Shown here piece after piece: positions 25,005-32,446 of a stretch of 64,000 nt of DNA (its first letter is position 1; every line of letters starts with the position of its first letter). Under the pieces are notes generated by a model, which saw nothing but the letters and a program-made list of their open reading frames with translations, made no database searches and was not told where the DNA came from. This DNA is from Aldehydirespirator sp965261105 (lineage in GTDB: Bacteria > Actinomycetota > Acidimicrobiia > Acidimicrobiales > Aldehydirespiratoraceae): contig CBDHCM010000006.1 in NCBI GenBank assembly GCA_965261105.1, positions 372,001-436,000 on the forward strand. The letters run 5' to 3'. The translations under genes and the position numbers were made by a program.

Positions 25005-26377
25005 CGGGGGAGGTCGATCCGCGCCAGCCAGAGCCCGGCCGCATCGACCTCGGCCGGGGTGGGCAGATTGGCCGGGTCGCTGAAGAGCCGTCGCAGCCCG
25101 TCGGTCCCGGCCCGTTCCACCACTCCCGCCGCGAACGCCGCGCCCCGCTCGTACTGGTCCTGGTCGAGCTCCAGGCCGAGCAGCCGCTCGACGAAACGGT
25201 CAGACTCGCCGGCCTCCACCCGATGGCGGCGCAGAGCCTCGGCGAGTCGGCCGTAGGAGCCGATCAGCTCCGCCCCGATGCGGTCCATGGTGTGGTCGAC
25301 GTAACCGGTGATGGCGGCAACCAGCGCGGTCATCTGGGGCAGCAGCGCCTCCTGGGCCCCGGAGCGCACCGCTCCGAGGATGGCGTCGGGGCTGCCCAGC
25401 GCCTGCTGGAGCTCGGCCAGGGCCTCGGGTCCCTCGGCGACAGGATCAAAATCGCCCAGCAGCTCCTCGAGCCGGCGGGGATTGCTCTCGAAGGAGGACG
25501 CATGCCGCAGCAGCAGATCGCTCAGGGCGCCGCGCACATGGTCCACCCCGAACACGGCGTGATACACGGCCTCGTGCAGGCACACCCACAGGCGGACATC
25601 GTCGGTGTCCAGTGACCACTGCCGGCTGAACTCGTCGACATTGGGCAGGGCGATCAGCATCGGCTTGCCGGGCGGCCGCGGCACCGGCAGCACGTAGCCG
25701 CCGAGGGCGTGCTGGGCGAGGCGGCCCGCCATCGCGCCGGTGGTGAGCGCCAGCATCGCCGGCCCGATCATCCGGGTGATGCCCGCGAGCATGGCCGCCA
25801 TGGGGTCGGCGTGCGTGTCGTCGGAGTCCGGGTCCGGTCCCGCGGTGATCGACTCGCCCAGCGCGCCGAACAGCTCCCCGTAGTCGCCGACGGTGCGATC
25901 CGACCAGCCGATGCGGTTGACAACCTCCACCCGCAGCGGCGCGCCCCGGGCCGGTTGCAGGCCGGTGGCGTCGGCGACCCGCAGCTCGGCTACCCGCACC
26001 AACTGCTCCACGGCGATCCGCGCGGTGGGCTCGATGTTGGGCTCCGAGACCCCGCCGGAGGCGATGGCCCGGCCCACGTCGCGGGCATGGTTGGCTCCGG
26101 AGGCCGCTCCCTGGAGCATCCGCATCAGATCCCCGATCACCGGCATGTCGCCCAGTCCGCCCAGCCCGCCGGGTCCGCCGGGTCCGCCCAGTCCGCCCAG
26201 TCCGCCGGGTCCGCCCAGTCCGCCGGGTCCGCCCAGTCCGCCCAGCCCGCCGGGTCCGCCGGGTCCGCCGGGTCCGCCGGGTCCGCCGGGTCCGCCCAGT
26301 CCGCCCGTCCCGAAGAGGCCCTCCAACCCTTCGAAAGGATCGTCGGGATCGTCTCCGGTTGGCGGGACCTCGCTCAT
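25001..26377 (-). CDS. DUF2342 / zinc-dependent metalloprotease-like protein with Gly-Pro-rich N-terminus
   Basis: 458 residues. Residues about 23-75 are an iterated GGLGGPGGPGG tract made by a degenerate 9-bp repeat (26155-26300). The remainder is a helical DUF2342 domain: GTRIRSP-like features are absent, but VRLWVCLHEAVYHAVFG gives an HEAVYH element, one residue longer than HExxH, and SNPRRLEELLGDFDPVAEGP plus LLGLELDQDQYERGAAF are family-typical. In mycobacteria the ortholog (Rv3195) neighbours the PDZ-Lon and UPF0182 genes, which also lie in this window. TACGAT (26384-26389, minus strand) ends 6 nt before the ATG. Proteolytic activity is unproven. Confidence 0.8.
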   Translation of the reverse strand: MSEVPPTGDDPDDPFEGLEGLFGTGGLGGPGGPGGPGGPGGPGGLGGLGGPGGLGGPGGLGGLGGPGGPGGLGGLGDMPVIGDLMRMLQGAASGANHARDVGRAIASGGVSEPNIEPTARIAVEQLVRVAELRVADATGLQPARGAPLRVEVVNRIGWSDRTVGDYGELFGALGESITAGPDPDSDDTHADPMAAMLAGITRMIGPAMLALTTGAMAGRLAQHALGGYVLPVPRPPGKPMLIALPNVDEFSRQWSLDTDDVRLWVCLHEAVYHAVFGVDHVRGALSDLLLRHASSFESNPRRLEELLGDFDPVAEGPEALAELQQALGSPDAILGAVRSGAQEALLPQMTALVAAITGYVDHTMDRIGAELIGSYGRLAEALRRHRVEAGESDRFVERLLGLELDQDQYERGAAFAAGVVERAGTDGLRRLFSDPANLPTPAEVDAAGLWLARIDLPR

Positions 26378-26420
26378 AGGGGCATCGTAGGGGGGTGCAG
26401 CCCAGAAAGTCCCGCCAAGG

Positions 26421-27524
26421 GTGAGCCCGCCGGATCGCCGCCGCTCGAATGTCGGCGAGCACCCGACGGCGCGGGTGGTCGTGACCGGCGCCCACGGCTC
26501 GGTGGGGCGGCGCGTCGTGGCCCGGCTGGCTCAGCAGCATCCCACCGTGGCCGTCGTCGCCATCGACAAGGATGCTCCCCCCGCCCCCTACGCCTCGGTC
26601 ACGACCAAGCAGGTGGACCTGGCCGACGCCGACTTGGGTGCCCTGTTTTCGGGTGCCGACTCGGTGGTGCACCTAGCTTCGACGGTGACCGCGGGCACGC
26701 TCAATCCGGCAGCGGTCGAGCTGGAGGCGGCCCTGCTGCACCGGGTGCTCGACGCTCTCGGCTCCGCTGGAGTACCCCATCTGGTCGTGATGTCGTCCGC
26801 CATGGTCTACGGCGCCTGGAAGGACAATCCGGTCCCCATCTCCGAGGACGCGGCCGTCCGCCCCATCGGTGACTTCGACTGGGCGCTTCAGCGTCACCGG
26901 CTCGAGCGGCTGGCCCAGCAGTGGGGGCTGGGACCGGGCAGCTCCGTCACCGTGCTGCGGCCGGCGGCGGTGGTGGCCGAGGACCGCCTGGGCCAGCTTG
27001 CCACCACGCTGCGCGCCGCCCGGTCAGGCGTGGCCGCCGACGGCGACCCGCCGGTGCAGTACCTGCACGCCGACGATCTGGCCGCCGCCGTGGTCACTTC
27101 GGTCAGGGTTCGCTACGACGGGATCCTCAACGTGGCCCCCGACGGCTGGATCCCTCCCGACACCCTGGCCGAGTTGGAAGGGCCCCGGCCCCGGCTGCGT
27201 GCCCCGTCGCATCTGGTGCGGATCTTGAGCGCGTTGCGCTGGCGTTGGGGCTTGGCGCCGACGCCGCCGGGGGTCGTGCCCTACACCATCCATCCGTGGG
27301 TGGTGGCCAACGACCGATTGCGGGCTCTGGGCTGGAGGGCGACCCACACCAACGAGGAAGCGTGGGTGGTGTCCCACGATCCCGGGCCTCTGGAGTCGCT
27401 CCCGGCCCGCCGCCGCCAGGAACTGCTGCTGGCCGGGGCGGTGGCGCTGGTGGCAGGAGTCCTGATCGCGGCCGTCCTCACTGCTCGGGCCTGGCGCAAG
27501 CGCCTCCCTCTTGGTCGCGCTTGA
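26421..27524 (+). CDS. NAD(P)-dependent epimerase/dehydratase with C-terminal membrane anchor
   Basis: 367 residues. The N-terminal Rossmann motif is VVVTGAHGSVGRRVVARL (G-x2-G-x2-G), with DSVVHLAS and VMSSAMVYGAWKD (Ser and Y-x3-K region). These mark an extended short-chain dehydrogenase that works on nucleotide sugars or related compounds. The C-terminal 35 residues are a hydrophobic helix (LLLAGAVALVAGVLIAAVLT) followed by basic residues, so the enzyme is probably membrane anchored facing the cytoplasm. It is divergent from the DUF2342 gene with only 43 bp between starts. The substrate cannot be read from sequence. Confidence 0.82.
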   Translation: MSPPDRRRSNVGEHPTARVVVTGAHGSVGRRVVARLAQQHPTVAVVAIDKDAPPAPYASVTTKQVDLADADLGALFSGADSVVHLASTVTAGTLNPAAVELEAALLHRVLDALGSAGVPHLVVMSSAMVYGAWKDNPVPISEDAAVRPIGDFDWALQRHRLERLAQQWGLGPGSSVTVLRPAAVVAEDRLGQLATTLRAARSGVAADGDPPVQYLHADDLAAAVVTSVRVRYDGILNVAPDGWIPPDTLAELEGPRPRLRAPSHLVRILSALRWRWGLAPTPPGVVPYTIHPWVVANDRLRALGWRATHTNEEAWVVSHDPGPLESLPARRRQELLLAGAVALVAGVLIAAVLTARAWRKRLPLGRA

Positions 27525-27534
27525 GGGGCTGGGT

Positions 27535-27618
27535 TTCCGGCCCGTGAGCGCAGCGAAGGTGAGCGGGAAACACAACGCCTCACCGCGAGGCCTCGTCACC
27601 TATCCGCGGGGCCTCTAA
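27535..27618. repeat. Dispersed repeat, units A and B (left copy)
   Basis: Unit A (GGCCCGTGAGCGCAGCGAA, from about 27539) is followed by unit B (GCGAGGCCTCGTC...GCGGGGCCTCTA, 27584-27618). The same A-B order occurs in opposite orientation at 30450-30545, and unit A alone is iterated at 29531-29755. It lies in the 159-bp gap before moaE. Confidence 0.65.
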
Positions 27619-27683
27619 ACACTTCGTGAAATCCTTATGGCTTCGGCCCATCCCGCTCGGCCTCTGGTCATCTACGATGTGCT

Positions 27684-28220
27684 GTGGTGCTGGCACCCCC
27701 AGATAACGGCGACACCTGGCTCGGTCTGTCACCTGATCCGCTCCCCTCGACGGGGGCGGCGGAATGGGTGGTAGTGCCCGCGTGCGGGGCAGTAGTGCAG
27801 TTCAGCGGCACGGCCCGCGACCATTCGGTTGACCGGCCGGGCGTGGACCTGCTGGAGTACGAGGCCTACGAGGAGGTGGTGGAGCCCCGCTTGGGCGCGA
27901 TCGCCTCCGAGATGCGGCGACGATGGGACGACCTTGGCCGCATCGCCTTGCTGCATCGTGTCGGCCCCGTCGCCGTGGGCGATCCAGCGGTGGTGGTCGC
28001 GGTGTCGTCGCCCCACCGTGACGCAGCCTTCGAGGCGGCCCGCTTCGCCATCGACACGCTCAAGGCCACCGTGCCGATCTGGAAGCGCGAGCGGTGGCAG
28101 GGAGGCGAGAGTTGGGGCCTGGAGCCCCAGCACATCGCCGGCGCGGCCCGACGAGAGGGCGTCGAAATCGATGCCGCTCCGGCGCTGAGCGTGGGGGCCC
28201 CACCGGAGGCGGCGCAGTGA
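27684..28220 (+). CDS. moaE: Molybdopterin synthase catalytic subunit MoaE
   Basis: 178 residues; the conserved MoaE core spans about 35-165. Diagnostic segments are FSGTARDHSVDRPGVDLLEYEAY-like (VQFSGTARDHS, LLEYEAYEEVVEPRL), ALLHRVGPVAVGDPAVVVAV, SPHRDAAFEAARFAIDTLK and TVPIWKRERWQGGESW, with the active-site lysines. MoaE uses MoaD thiocarboxylate to convert precursor Z to molybdopterin. The N-terminal 30 residues are extra. TACGAT (27673-27678) ends 5 nt before the GTG start. No moaD is adjacent. The stop overlaps the next gene by GTGA. Confidence 0.92.
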   Translation: MVLAPPDNGDTWLGLSPDPLPSTGAAEWVVVPACGAVVQFSGTARDHSVDRPGVDLLEYEAYEEVVEPRLGAIASEMRRRWDDLGRIALLHRVGPVAVGDPAVVVAVSSPHRDAAFEAARFAIDTLKATVPIWKRERWQGGESWGLEPQHIAGAARREGVEIDAAPALSVGAPPEAAQ

Positions 28221-28456
28221 GGGGCTCCGTGCTCCTGGTCATCGCCTCGCTCGGCCTGGCCACGGTCGGCTCGACCCTGCTGTGGCTGATTCGCAAGATC
28301 ACCTGGCGTCGCCCCGCCCCGTTCCTGAAGCAGCTTGAGGCGGTGTCGCCCGTCCCGGGGCGCTCCGTCGGCCCGGCCAGCGGGATCTCCAAACTCGACC
28401 CCCTGACGCCCCAGCCCGAGGGCGGCCCGCCATCCGACCCGCCCGCGGCGGTCTAG
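28217..28456 (+). CDS. Small single-pass membrane protein
   Basis: 79 residues, unrecognised. A hydrophobic helix (VLLVIASLGLATVGSTLLWLI) at the N-terminus is followed by RKITWRR and a Pro-rich cytoplasmic tail. The GTG at 28217 overlaps the moaE stop (GTGA), so it is translationally coupled to moaE. The mreB-like gene starts 12 nt after its stop. Function unknown. Confidence 0.65.
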   Translation: MRGSVLLVIASLGLATVGSTLLWLIRKITWRRPAPFLKQLEAVSPVPGRSVGPASGISKLDPLTPQPEGGPPSDPPAAV

Positions 28457-28468
28457 GAGCGCTGAGCC

Positions 28469-29473
28469 CTGCCCCGCGACCTGGCCATCGACCTGGGCAC
28501 GGCGAATACTCTGGTGTACGCCCGCGGGCAGGGCGTGGTGCTGAACGAGCCGTCGGTGGTGGCGGTCAATACCAACACCAACCAGCTGCTGGCCGTTGGC
28601 CACAAGGCACGGCGGATGCTGGGGCGCACACCCGGCTACATCGTCGCCCGGCGGCCGCTGCGCAAGGGCGCCATCACCGACTTCGAGATAACTCAAGACA
28701 TGATCCGGATCCTGCTCAGGCAGGTGGGGGTCAGCCGCATCAACCGGGCCCGGGTAGTGGTGTGCGTACCCTCGGCCATTACTCCCGTAGAGCGCAGGGC
28801 TGTGATGGAGGCCGCCCGGAGAGCGGGCGCCATCGACGTGCGGTTGCTCGACCAGCCCATCGCGGCCGCGATAGGCGCGGGACTGCCGATCGACGAGCCG
28901 GTCGGGTCGATGGTGGTGGACATTGGCGGCGGCACCACCGAGACCGCGCTGTTGAGCCTGGGTGGCGTGGTGGCTCTGGAGGCGGTGAGGGTTGGCTCGT
29001 TCGACATCGACGATGCCATCCAGGCCCACATGCGGCGCGAGTACGGCATGGCCATCGGCGAGCCCACCGCGGAGCACACCAAGATCGTGGTCGGCTCGGT
29101 CGCGGTGACCCGTAACGAGACGGCCGCGGAGATCCGCGGCCGGGAGTTGATGTCGGGGATGCCGAAGACCACCATCGTCACGCCGAAGGAGATCCGCAAG
29201 GCGATCGAGGAGCCCGTGAGCGCCATGGTCGACTCGGTGTTGAGCTGCCTGTCCCAGTCGCCGCCGGAGTTGGCCCAGGACCTGATCGCCCGAGGCGTCC
29301 ATCTCGTGGGCGGAGGCGGGCTGCTCAGGGGCATGGACATCCGCCTGTCCCGGGAGATGTCGCTGCGGGTCCGCCGGGTCAACGCGCCGCTGGAGACGGT
29401 GGTGAGGGGGGCGGGCCGATGCTTGGAGTACCTCGGCATGGACATGTCGATATTCAGCGACGAGTTCGACTAA
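28469..29473 (+). CDS. mreB: MreB-like actin homologue, apparently starting at CTG
   Basis: 334 residues if translated from CTG at 28469. The actin-fold nucleotide motifs are all there: phosphate-1 DLAIDLGTANTLVYARG, phosphate-2 MVVDIGGGTTETALLSLGG and adenosine GVHLVGGGGLLRGMD, and LLDQPIAAAIGAGLPI is family-typical. The first ATG/GTG in this frame (28514) would delete the essential phosphate-1 loop. The frame is closed by TGA at 28463, so only CTG codons are available upstream. AGGAG (28455-28459) sits 9 nt before the CTG. MreB organises cell-wall synthesis in rods. No mreC/mreD follows; this may be an MreB/Mbl paralogue. Confidence 0.85.
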   Translation: MPRDLAIDLGTANTLVYARGQGVVLNEPSVVAVNTNTNQLLAVGHKARRMLGRTPGYIVARRPLRKGAITDFEITQDMIRILLRQVGVSRINRARVVVCVPSAITPVERRAVMEAARRAGAIDVRLLDQPIAAAIGAGLPIDEPVGSMVVDIGGGTTETALLSLGGVVALEAVRVGSFDIDDAIQAHMRREYGMAIGEPTAEHTKIVVGSVAVTRNETAAEIRGRELMSGMPKTTIVTPKEIRKAIEEPVSAMVDSVLSCLSQSPPELAQDLIARGVHLVGGGGLLRGMDIRLSREMSLRVRRVNAPLETVVRGAGRCLEYLGMDMSIFSDEFD

Positions 29474-29530
29474 GAGGCCGAGCGGATAGGCCGCAGTTCA
29501 CGAGCATGGCGCGAGGCCGTGGCCCGAGCG

Positions 29531-29755
29531 GCCCGTGAGCGCAGCGAACAAGAGCGGAAAACAAGAGCCCGAGCGGCCCGTGAGCGCAGCGAACAAGAGC
29601 GGAAAACAAGAGCCCGAGCGGCCCGTGAGCGCAGCGAACAAGAGCGGAAAATAAGAGGCCGAGCGGCCCGTGAGCGCAGCGAACAAGAGCGGAAAATAAG
29701 AGGCCGAGCGGCCCGTGAGCGCAGCGAACAAGAGCGGAAAACAAGAGGCAGCCTC
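29531..29755. repeat. 45-bp tandem repeat, 5 copies (unit A array)
   Basis: Units start with GCCCGTGAGCGCAGCGAACA at 29531, 29576, 29621, 29666 and 29711. Every frame is open but codes only for low-complexity RSEQERK-like peptides, so I do not call a gene. The same core occurs at 27539, 30505-30535 (inverted) and, degenerate, at 39132. The array lies between mreB and the HEAT-repeat gene. Confidence 0.85.
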
Positions 29756-29778
29756 GGCCCGATCTGAAGTCCAGCGAG

Positions 29779-30438
29779 TCAGTCGCACCCGGCTGGGCTG
29801 CGCAGCTCCGCGGCTGCGGCCCTCACCTGCTTGTCCCGGTCGCTGCCGGCGGTGTCCAGCGCAGTCTCCACCTCGGGGCCATCGAAGGGGGCAAGGGCGA
29901 TCACCGCTCGCCGCCGGACCTCGGGTCTGTCTTCGAGTCCCGCAAGGATCGCGGGCAGTCCGGCGGGATGGGCGATCGCGCCCAGGGCCGCGATGGCCGA
30001 CTCCCGGCACAGCGGGTCCTCATGGGCGCCGGCAACCCGGGCCAGCGCCTCCACGACCACCGCTGAATCCGCCGGGGCCGCAGCCGCGGCCGAGACCTTC
30101 TCGCCGCAGGTCCAGGCTGCGGCCTCCACCACCCGGCGGTCATCGTCGTCGAGCCGGGTCGCGGCCGCTCCGACCGGCACGTCGCTGCGGCCCGCGGCCA
30201 GCTCGAGCGCGGTCATGCGCACCGCGGGCGCGAGGTCGTCGAGTGCAGCCATCAGCCGGCGGGCGCTCAGACCGCCGGCTCGCTCCAACGCCCGCAGCGC
30301 GCTGGCCCGCACCTTTGGGTCGTCGTCGCCCAGGTACGGCTCGGCCCGGGCCGCGTGGCCCAGGTGGCCGGCCACGGCTACATCCCGCCGGCGCGCCATG
30401 GCATCTGCGGTAGTGGGTTCTTCTGAGTCCTCGGGCAC
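29779..30438 (-). CDS. HEAT-repeat protein
   Basis: 219 residues composed of about five or six HEAT/PBS-lyase-type helical pairs, for example DDDPKVRASALRALERAGGL, HEDPLCRESAIAALGAIAHP and EDRPEVRRRAVIALAPFDGP. There is no signal peptide. Such proteins are scaffolds for protein-protein contacts. The GTG start at 30438 follows AGGAGGG by 5 nt on the minus strand. The gene is bracketed by inverted copies of a 90-bp repeat (29471-29560 and 30500-30600), which is unusual for the neighbourhood. Confidence 0.8.
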   Translation of the reverse strand: MPEDSEEPTTADAMARRRDVAVAGHLGHAARAEPYLGDDDPKVRASALRALERAGGLSARRLMAALDDLAPAVRMTALELAAGRSDVPVGAAATRLDDDDRRVVEAAAWTCGEKVSAAAAAPADSAVVVEALARVAGAHEDPLCRESAIAALGAIAHPAGLPAILAGLEDRPEVRRRAVIALAPFDGPEVETALDTAGSDRDKQVRAAAAELRSPAGCD

Positions 30439-30449
30439 CTGCGTCCCTC

Positions 30450-30600
30450 CTAGAGGCCCCGCAGAGAGGAGACGAGGCCTCGCTGTGAAGCATGTTGTTC
30501 CCGCTCTTGTTCGCTGCGCTCACGGGCCGCTCGGGCCACGGCCTCGCTCAGCACCCAGCGAATTCCTCGTGAACTCATCGCCTACCCGCTCGGCCTCTCA
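30450..30600. repeat. Dispersed repeat, inverted copy
   Basis: Read on the minus strand this segment repeats 29471-29560 (end of mreB through the first unit A) and then, through unit B, the 27584-27618 sequence. The match includes GCGAGGCCGTGGCCCGAGCG and the unit A core. It therefore forms an inverted repeat around the HEAT gene and a longer one around moaE-mreB-HEAT. Confidence 0.65.
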
Positions 30601-30963
30601 GGAGATGGCCTGTTCGAGCAGGAATCCGGCCACGACGACCATGAGGCCCACAGCTGCAGCCAGCGCGAAGCCGATGGCCGCGACGAGCGCGACCAGCGCC
30701 ACTAGCGCCAGCAGGCGCTGCCACCATTGCGGGTAGGCCTTCGGACCCACTACCGCTCGGGGCACTGCACGCCTGGCCAGGCCCAGAACCCTCAGCAGGT
30801 CGATCAACCGGATCCGTCGCTTGGGTCGGCCGGCCCAAGCCGCCCGGAGGCCTGCCCGTGCCGCCCGGCGGGCTGCCCGCGCCGCCCGGGCGACCCGCGC
30901 CCGCATCCTGCTCCCAGCCGGTACTGCCTGGGGAGCGTCGCCGGTGGTCGGGGCTGTCGCCAT
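30598..30963 (-). CDS. Small two-helix membrane protein
   Basis: 121 residues, unrecognised. The N-terminal half is very basic (RMRARVARAARAARRAARAG), the middle has KRRIRLIDLLRVLGLARRAV, and the C-terminus is one long or two short membrane helices (LLALVALVALVAAIGFALAA, GLMVVVAGFLL). The ATG at 30963 follows AAGG by 8 nt. It shares the palindromic CATG with the proposed start of the divergent PDZ-Lon gene. Function unknown. Confidence 0.55.
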   Translation of the reverse strand: MATAPTTGDAPQAVPAGSRMRARVARAARAARRAARAGLRAAWAGRPKRRIRLIDLLRVLGLARRAVPRAVVGPKAYPQWWQRLLALVALVALVAAIGFALAAAVGLMVVVAGFLLEQAIS

Positions 30964-32221
30964 GGGGATACCTTGGTGTCCGGGCGCCGCGTCAGCCGGC
31001 AGCGCCCGAGCGAAGACGACTGGACGGTTCGCCACGCTAGCTTCCCCACCGCCGACTTCCCCGGCGCCGGACTCGGCCCACTCGGGTGGGCCGACGGCCC
31101 CACCCCCGCTCATCCCGCCCGTCAGCCGGCGCGGCCGTCGAAGGCCCTGGCGCCGTCTGCTGTGGCTCTCGGGCACGGTGATGGTCCTGGTGGCGGTGGC
31201 CTCGGCGGCGTCCTTCTTCGTCCCGGCGCGGTGGGCCGGGCGACTGCTTCCGGGCGACTCCGTGGTCGACTCCGAGGCGGTGGCCTTCCTGCCCGGTGCC
31301 GGCATCGCCACATCGGGCTGGGTCAAGGCGGATGGCATCGACCTGTTCGACCCCGCAGGAGAGATCCTGCTGCTCACCGTGTCGGTCGACAGCCACTTGA
31401 CCGTCGTCGACTGGATTAGATCCTCGGTGGACGACTCGATCGAGTTGTACAGCCGGGAGTCGGTGTATGGCGACCGGTCGCGTGAGGAGCAACGTGATCA
31501 CAACCGTTACTTGATGGGTAGCTCCAAGGACACGGCCACCATCGTGGCCCTCGAGCGCCTCGGCCTTCACGCCGTGGACTTCACCGGAGTGTTGTTCGTG
31601 GAGGCAGTCTCGGGCGGCCCGGCCGACGGCCTGCTGGAGGGCACCGATGTCATCCTGTCCATAGTCGGCGAGCCGGTGACCACCGTCGAGTCGCTGCGAA
31701 CGGTGCTGGCCGGCCTGGAGCCCGGCACGCGGGCAACCGTCACGGTGGAGAACTCCCTGACGCGCGAGCCGCGCGACGTGCAGATCACGCTCGGCACTCA
31801 TCCCGACAACGGCGGGGCGTACATCGGTGTCAGCGGCGTGGCAGACCGAATCAAGCAGTCCCCGCTCCCCTTCGAGATCGACATCGCGTCCGGCAACGTG
31901 GGTGGTCCCTCCGCGGGCCTGGCCTTCACACTGATCGTGCTCGACGTCCTCACACCGGGCGAGATGACGGGAGGGAAGCGGGTCGCGGTCACGGGCTCGA
32001 TCGGCCTCGACGGTTCGGTCGGGGATGTGGGCGGCATCGCCCAGAAGTCGGTGGCGGCCCGGGATGCGGGAGCCGAGATCATCATCGTGCCCGAAGCCCT
32101 CGCGGACGACGCCCGATCGGGCGCGGGCGAAGTTCCAGTGGTCGGGGTCAAGAGCCTCGACGACGCGCTACAGGCGCTGGCTGCCCTCGGGGGCGATCCC
32201 GTCGGACGCTTGCAGGGCTGA
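30962..32221 (+). CDS. Membrane-anchored PDZ-Lon-like serine protease (YlbL family)
   Basis: About 419 residues from the ATG at 30962; the true start is uncertain because the N-terminal 65 residues are low-complexity Pro/Ala and the start overlaps the divergent gene. A membrane helix (LLWLSGTVMVLVAVASAASF) is followed by an extracytoplasmic PDZ domain (FVEAVSGGPADGLLEGTDVI) and a Lon-type protease domain. The catalytic dyad is Ser317 in GNVGGPSAGLAFTL and Lys362 in VGGIAQKSVAARDAG. The actinobacterial ortholog is Rv3194c, next to UPF0182 (Rv3193c), and the same order recurs here with one gene between. It likely degrades membrane or secreted proteins. Confidence 0.85.
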   Translation: MGIPWCPGAASAGSARAKTTGRFATLASPPPTSPAPDSAHSGGPTAPPPLIPPVSRRGRRRPWRRLLWLSGTVMVLVAVASAASFFVPARWAGRLLPGDSVVDSEAVAFLPGAGIATSGWVKADGIDLFDPAGEILLLTVSVDSHLTVVDWIRSSVDDSIELYSRESVYGDRSREEQRDHNRYLMGSSKDTATIVALERLGLHAVDFTGVLFVEAVSGGPADGLLEGTDVILSIVGEPVTTVESLRTVLAGLEPGTRATVTVENSLTREPRDVQITLGTHPDNGGAYIGVSGVADRIKQSPLPFEIDIASGNVGGPSAGLAFTLIVLDVLTPGEMTGGKRVAVTGSIGLDGSVGDVGGIAQKSVAARDAGAEIIIVPEALADDARSGAGEVPVVGVKSLDDALQALAALGGDPVGRLQG

Positions 32222-32446
32222 GGCTGGGGCCGCCCCGGTCGAGCCCCCGGCGTCGCTCGTTGCCGGTGCCGCTCGGCGCCGGCCCGCCCAGAGCCCGCGG
32301 AACTGGCCGTTGGCGCGGTCGGCCGCGGTCCGTGCTGCCGTTGCGACAATTGCGGGTATGCCCGCCCGGCGTTGTCTCTCGGCGTACCATCAAGAAAATT
32401 GGTTCCGTCCGCGATTCGGGTGGCGGACGGCCGCGGCGGAGGAGCC

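Noticed and set aside
29519..29767. Repeat protein encoded by the 45-bp array
   Set aside because: No RBS, promoter or flanking domain; all frames are open because the period is a multiple of three.
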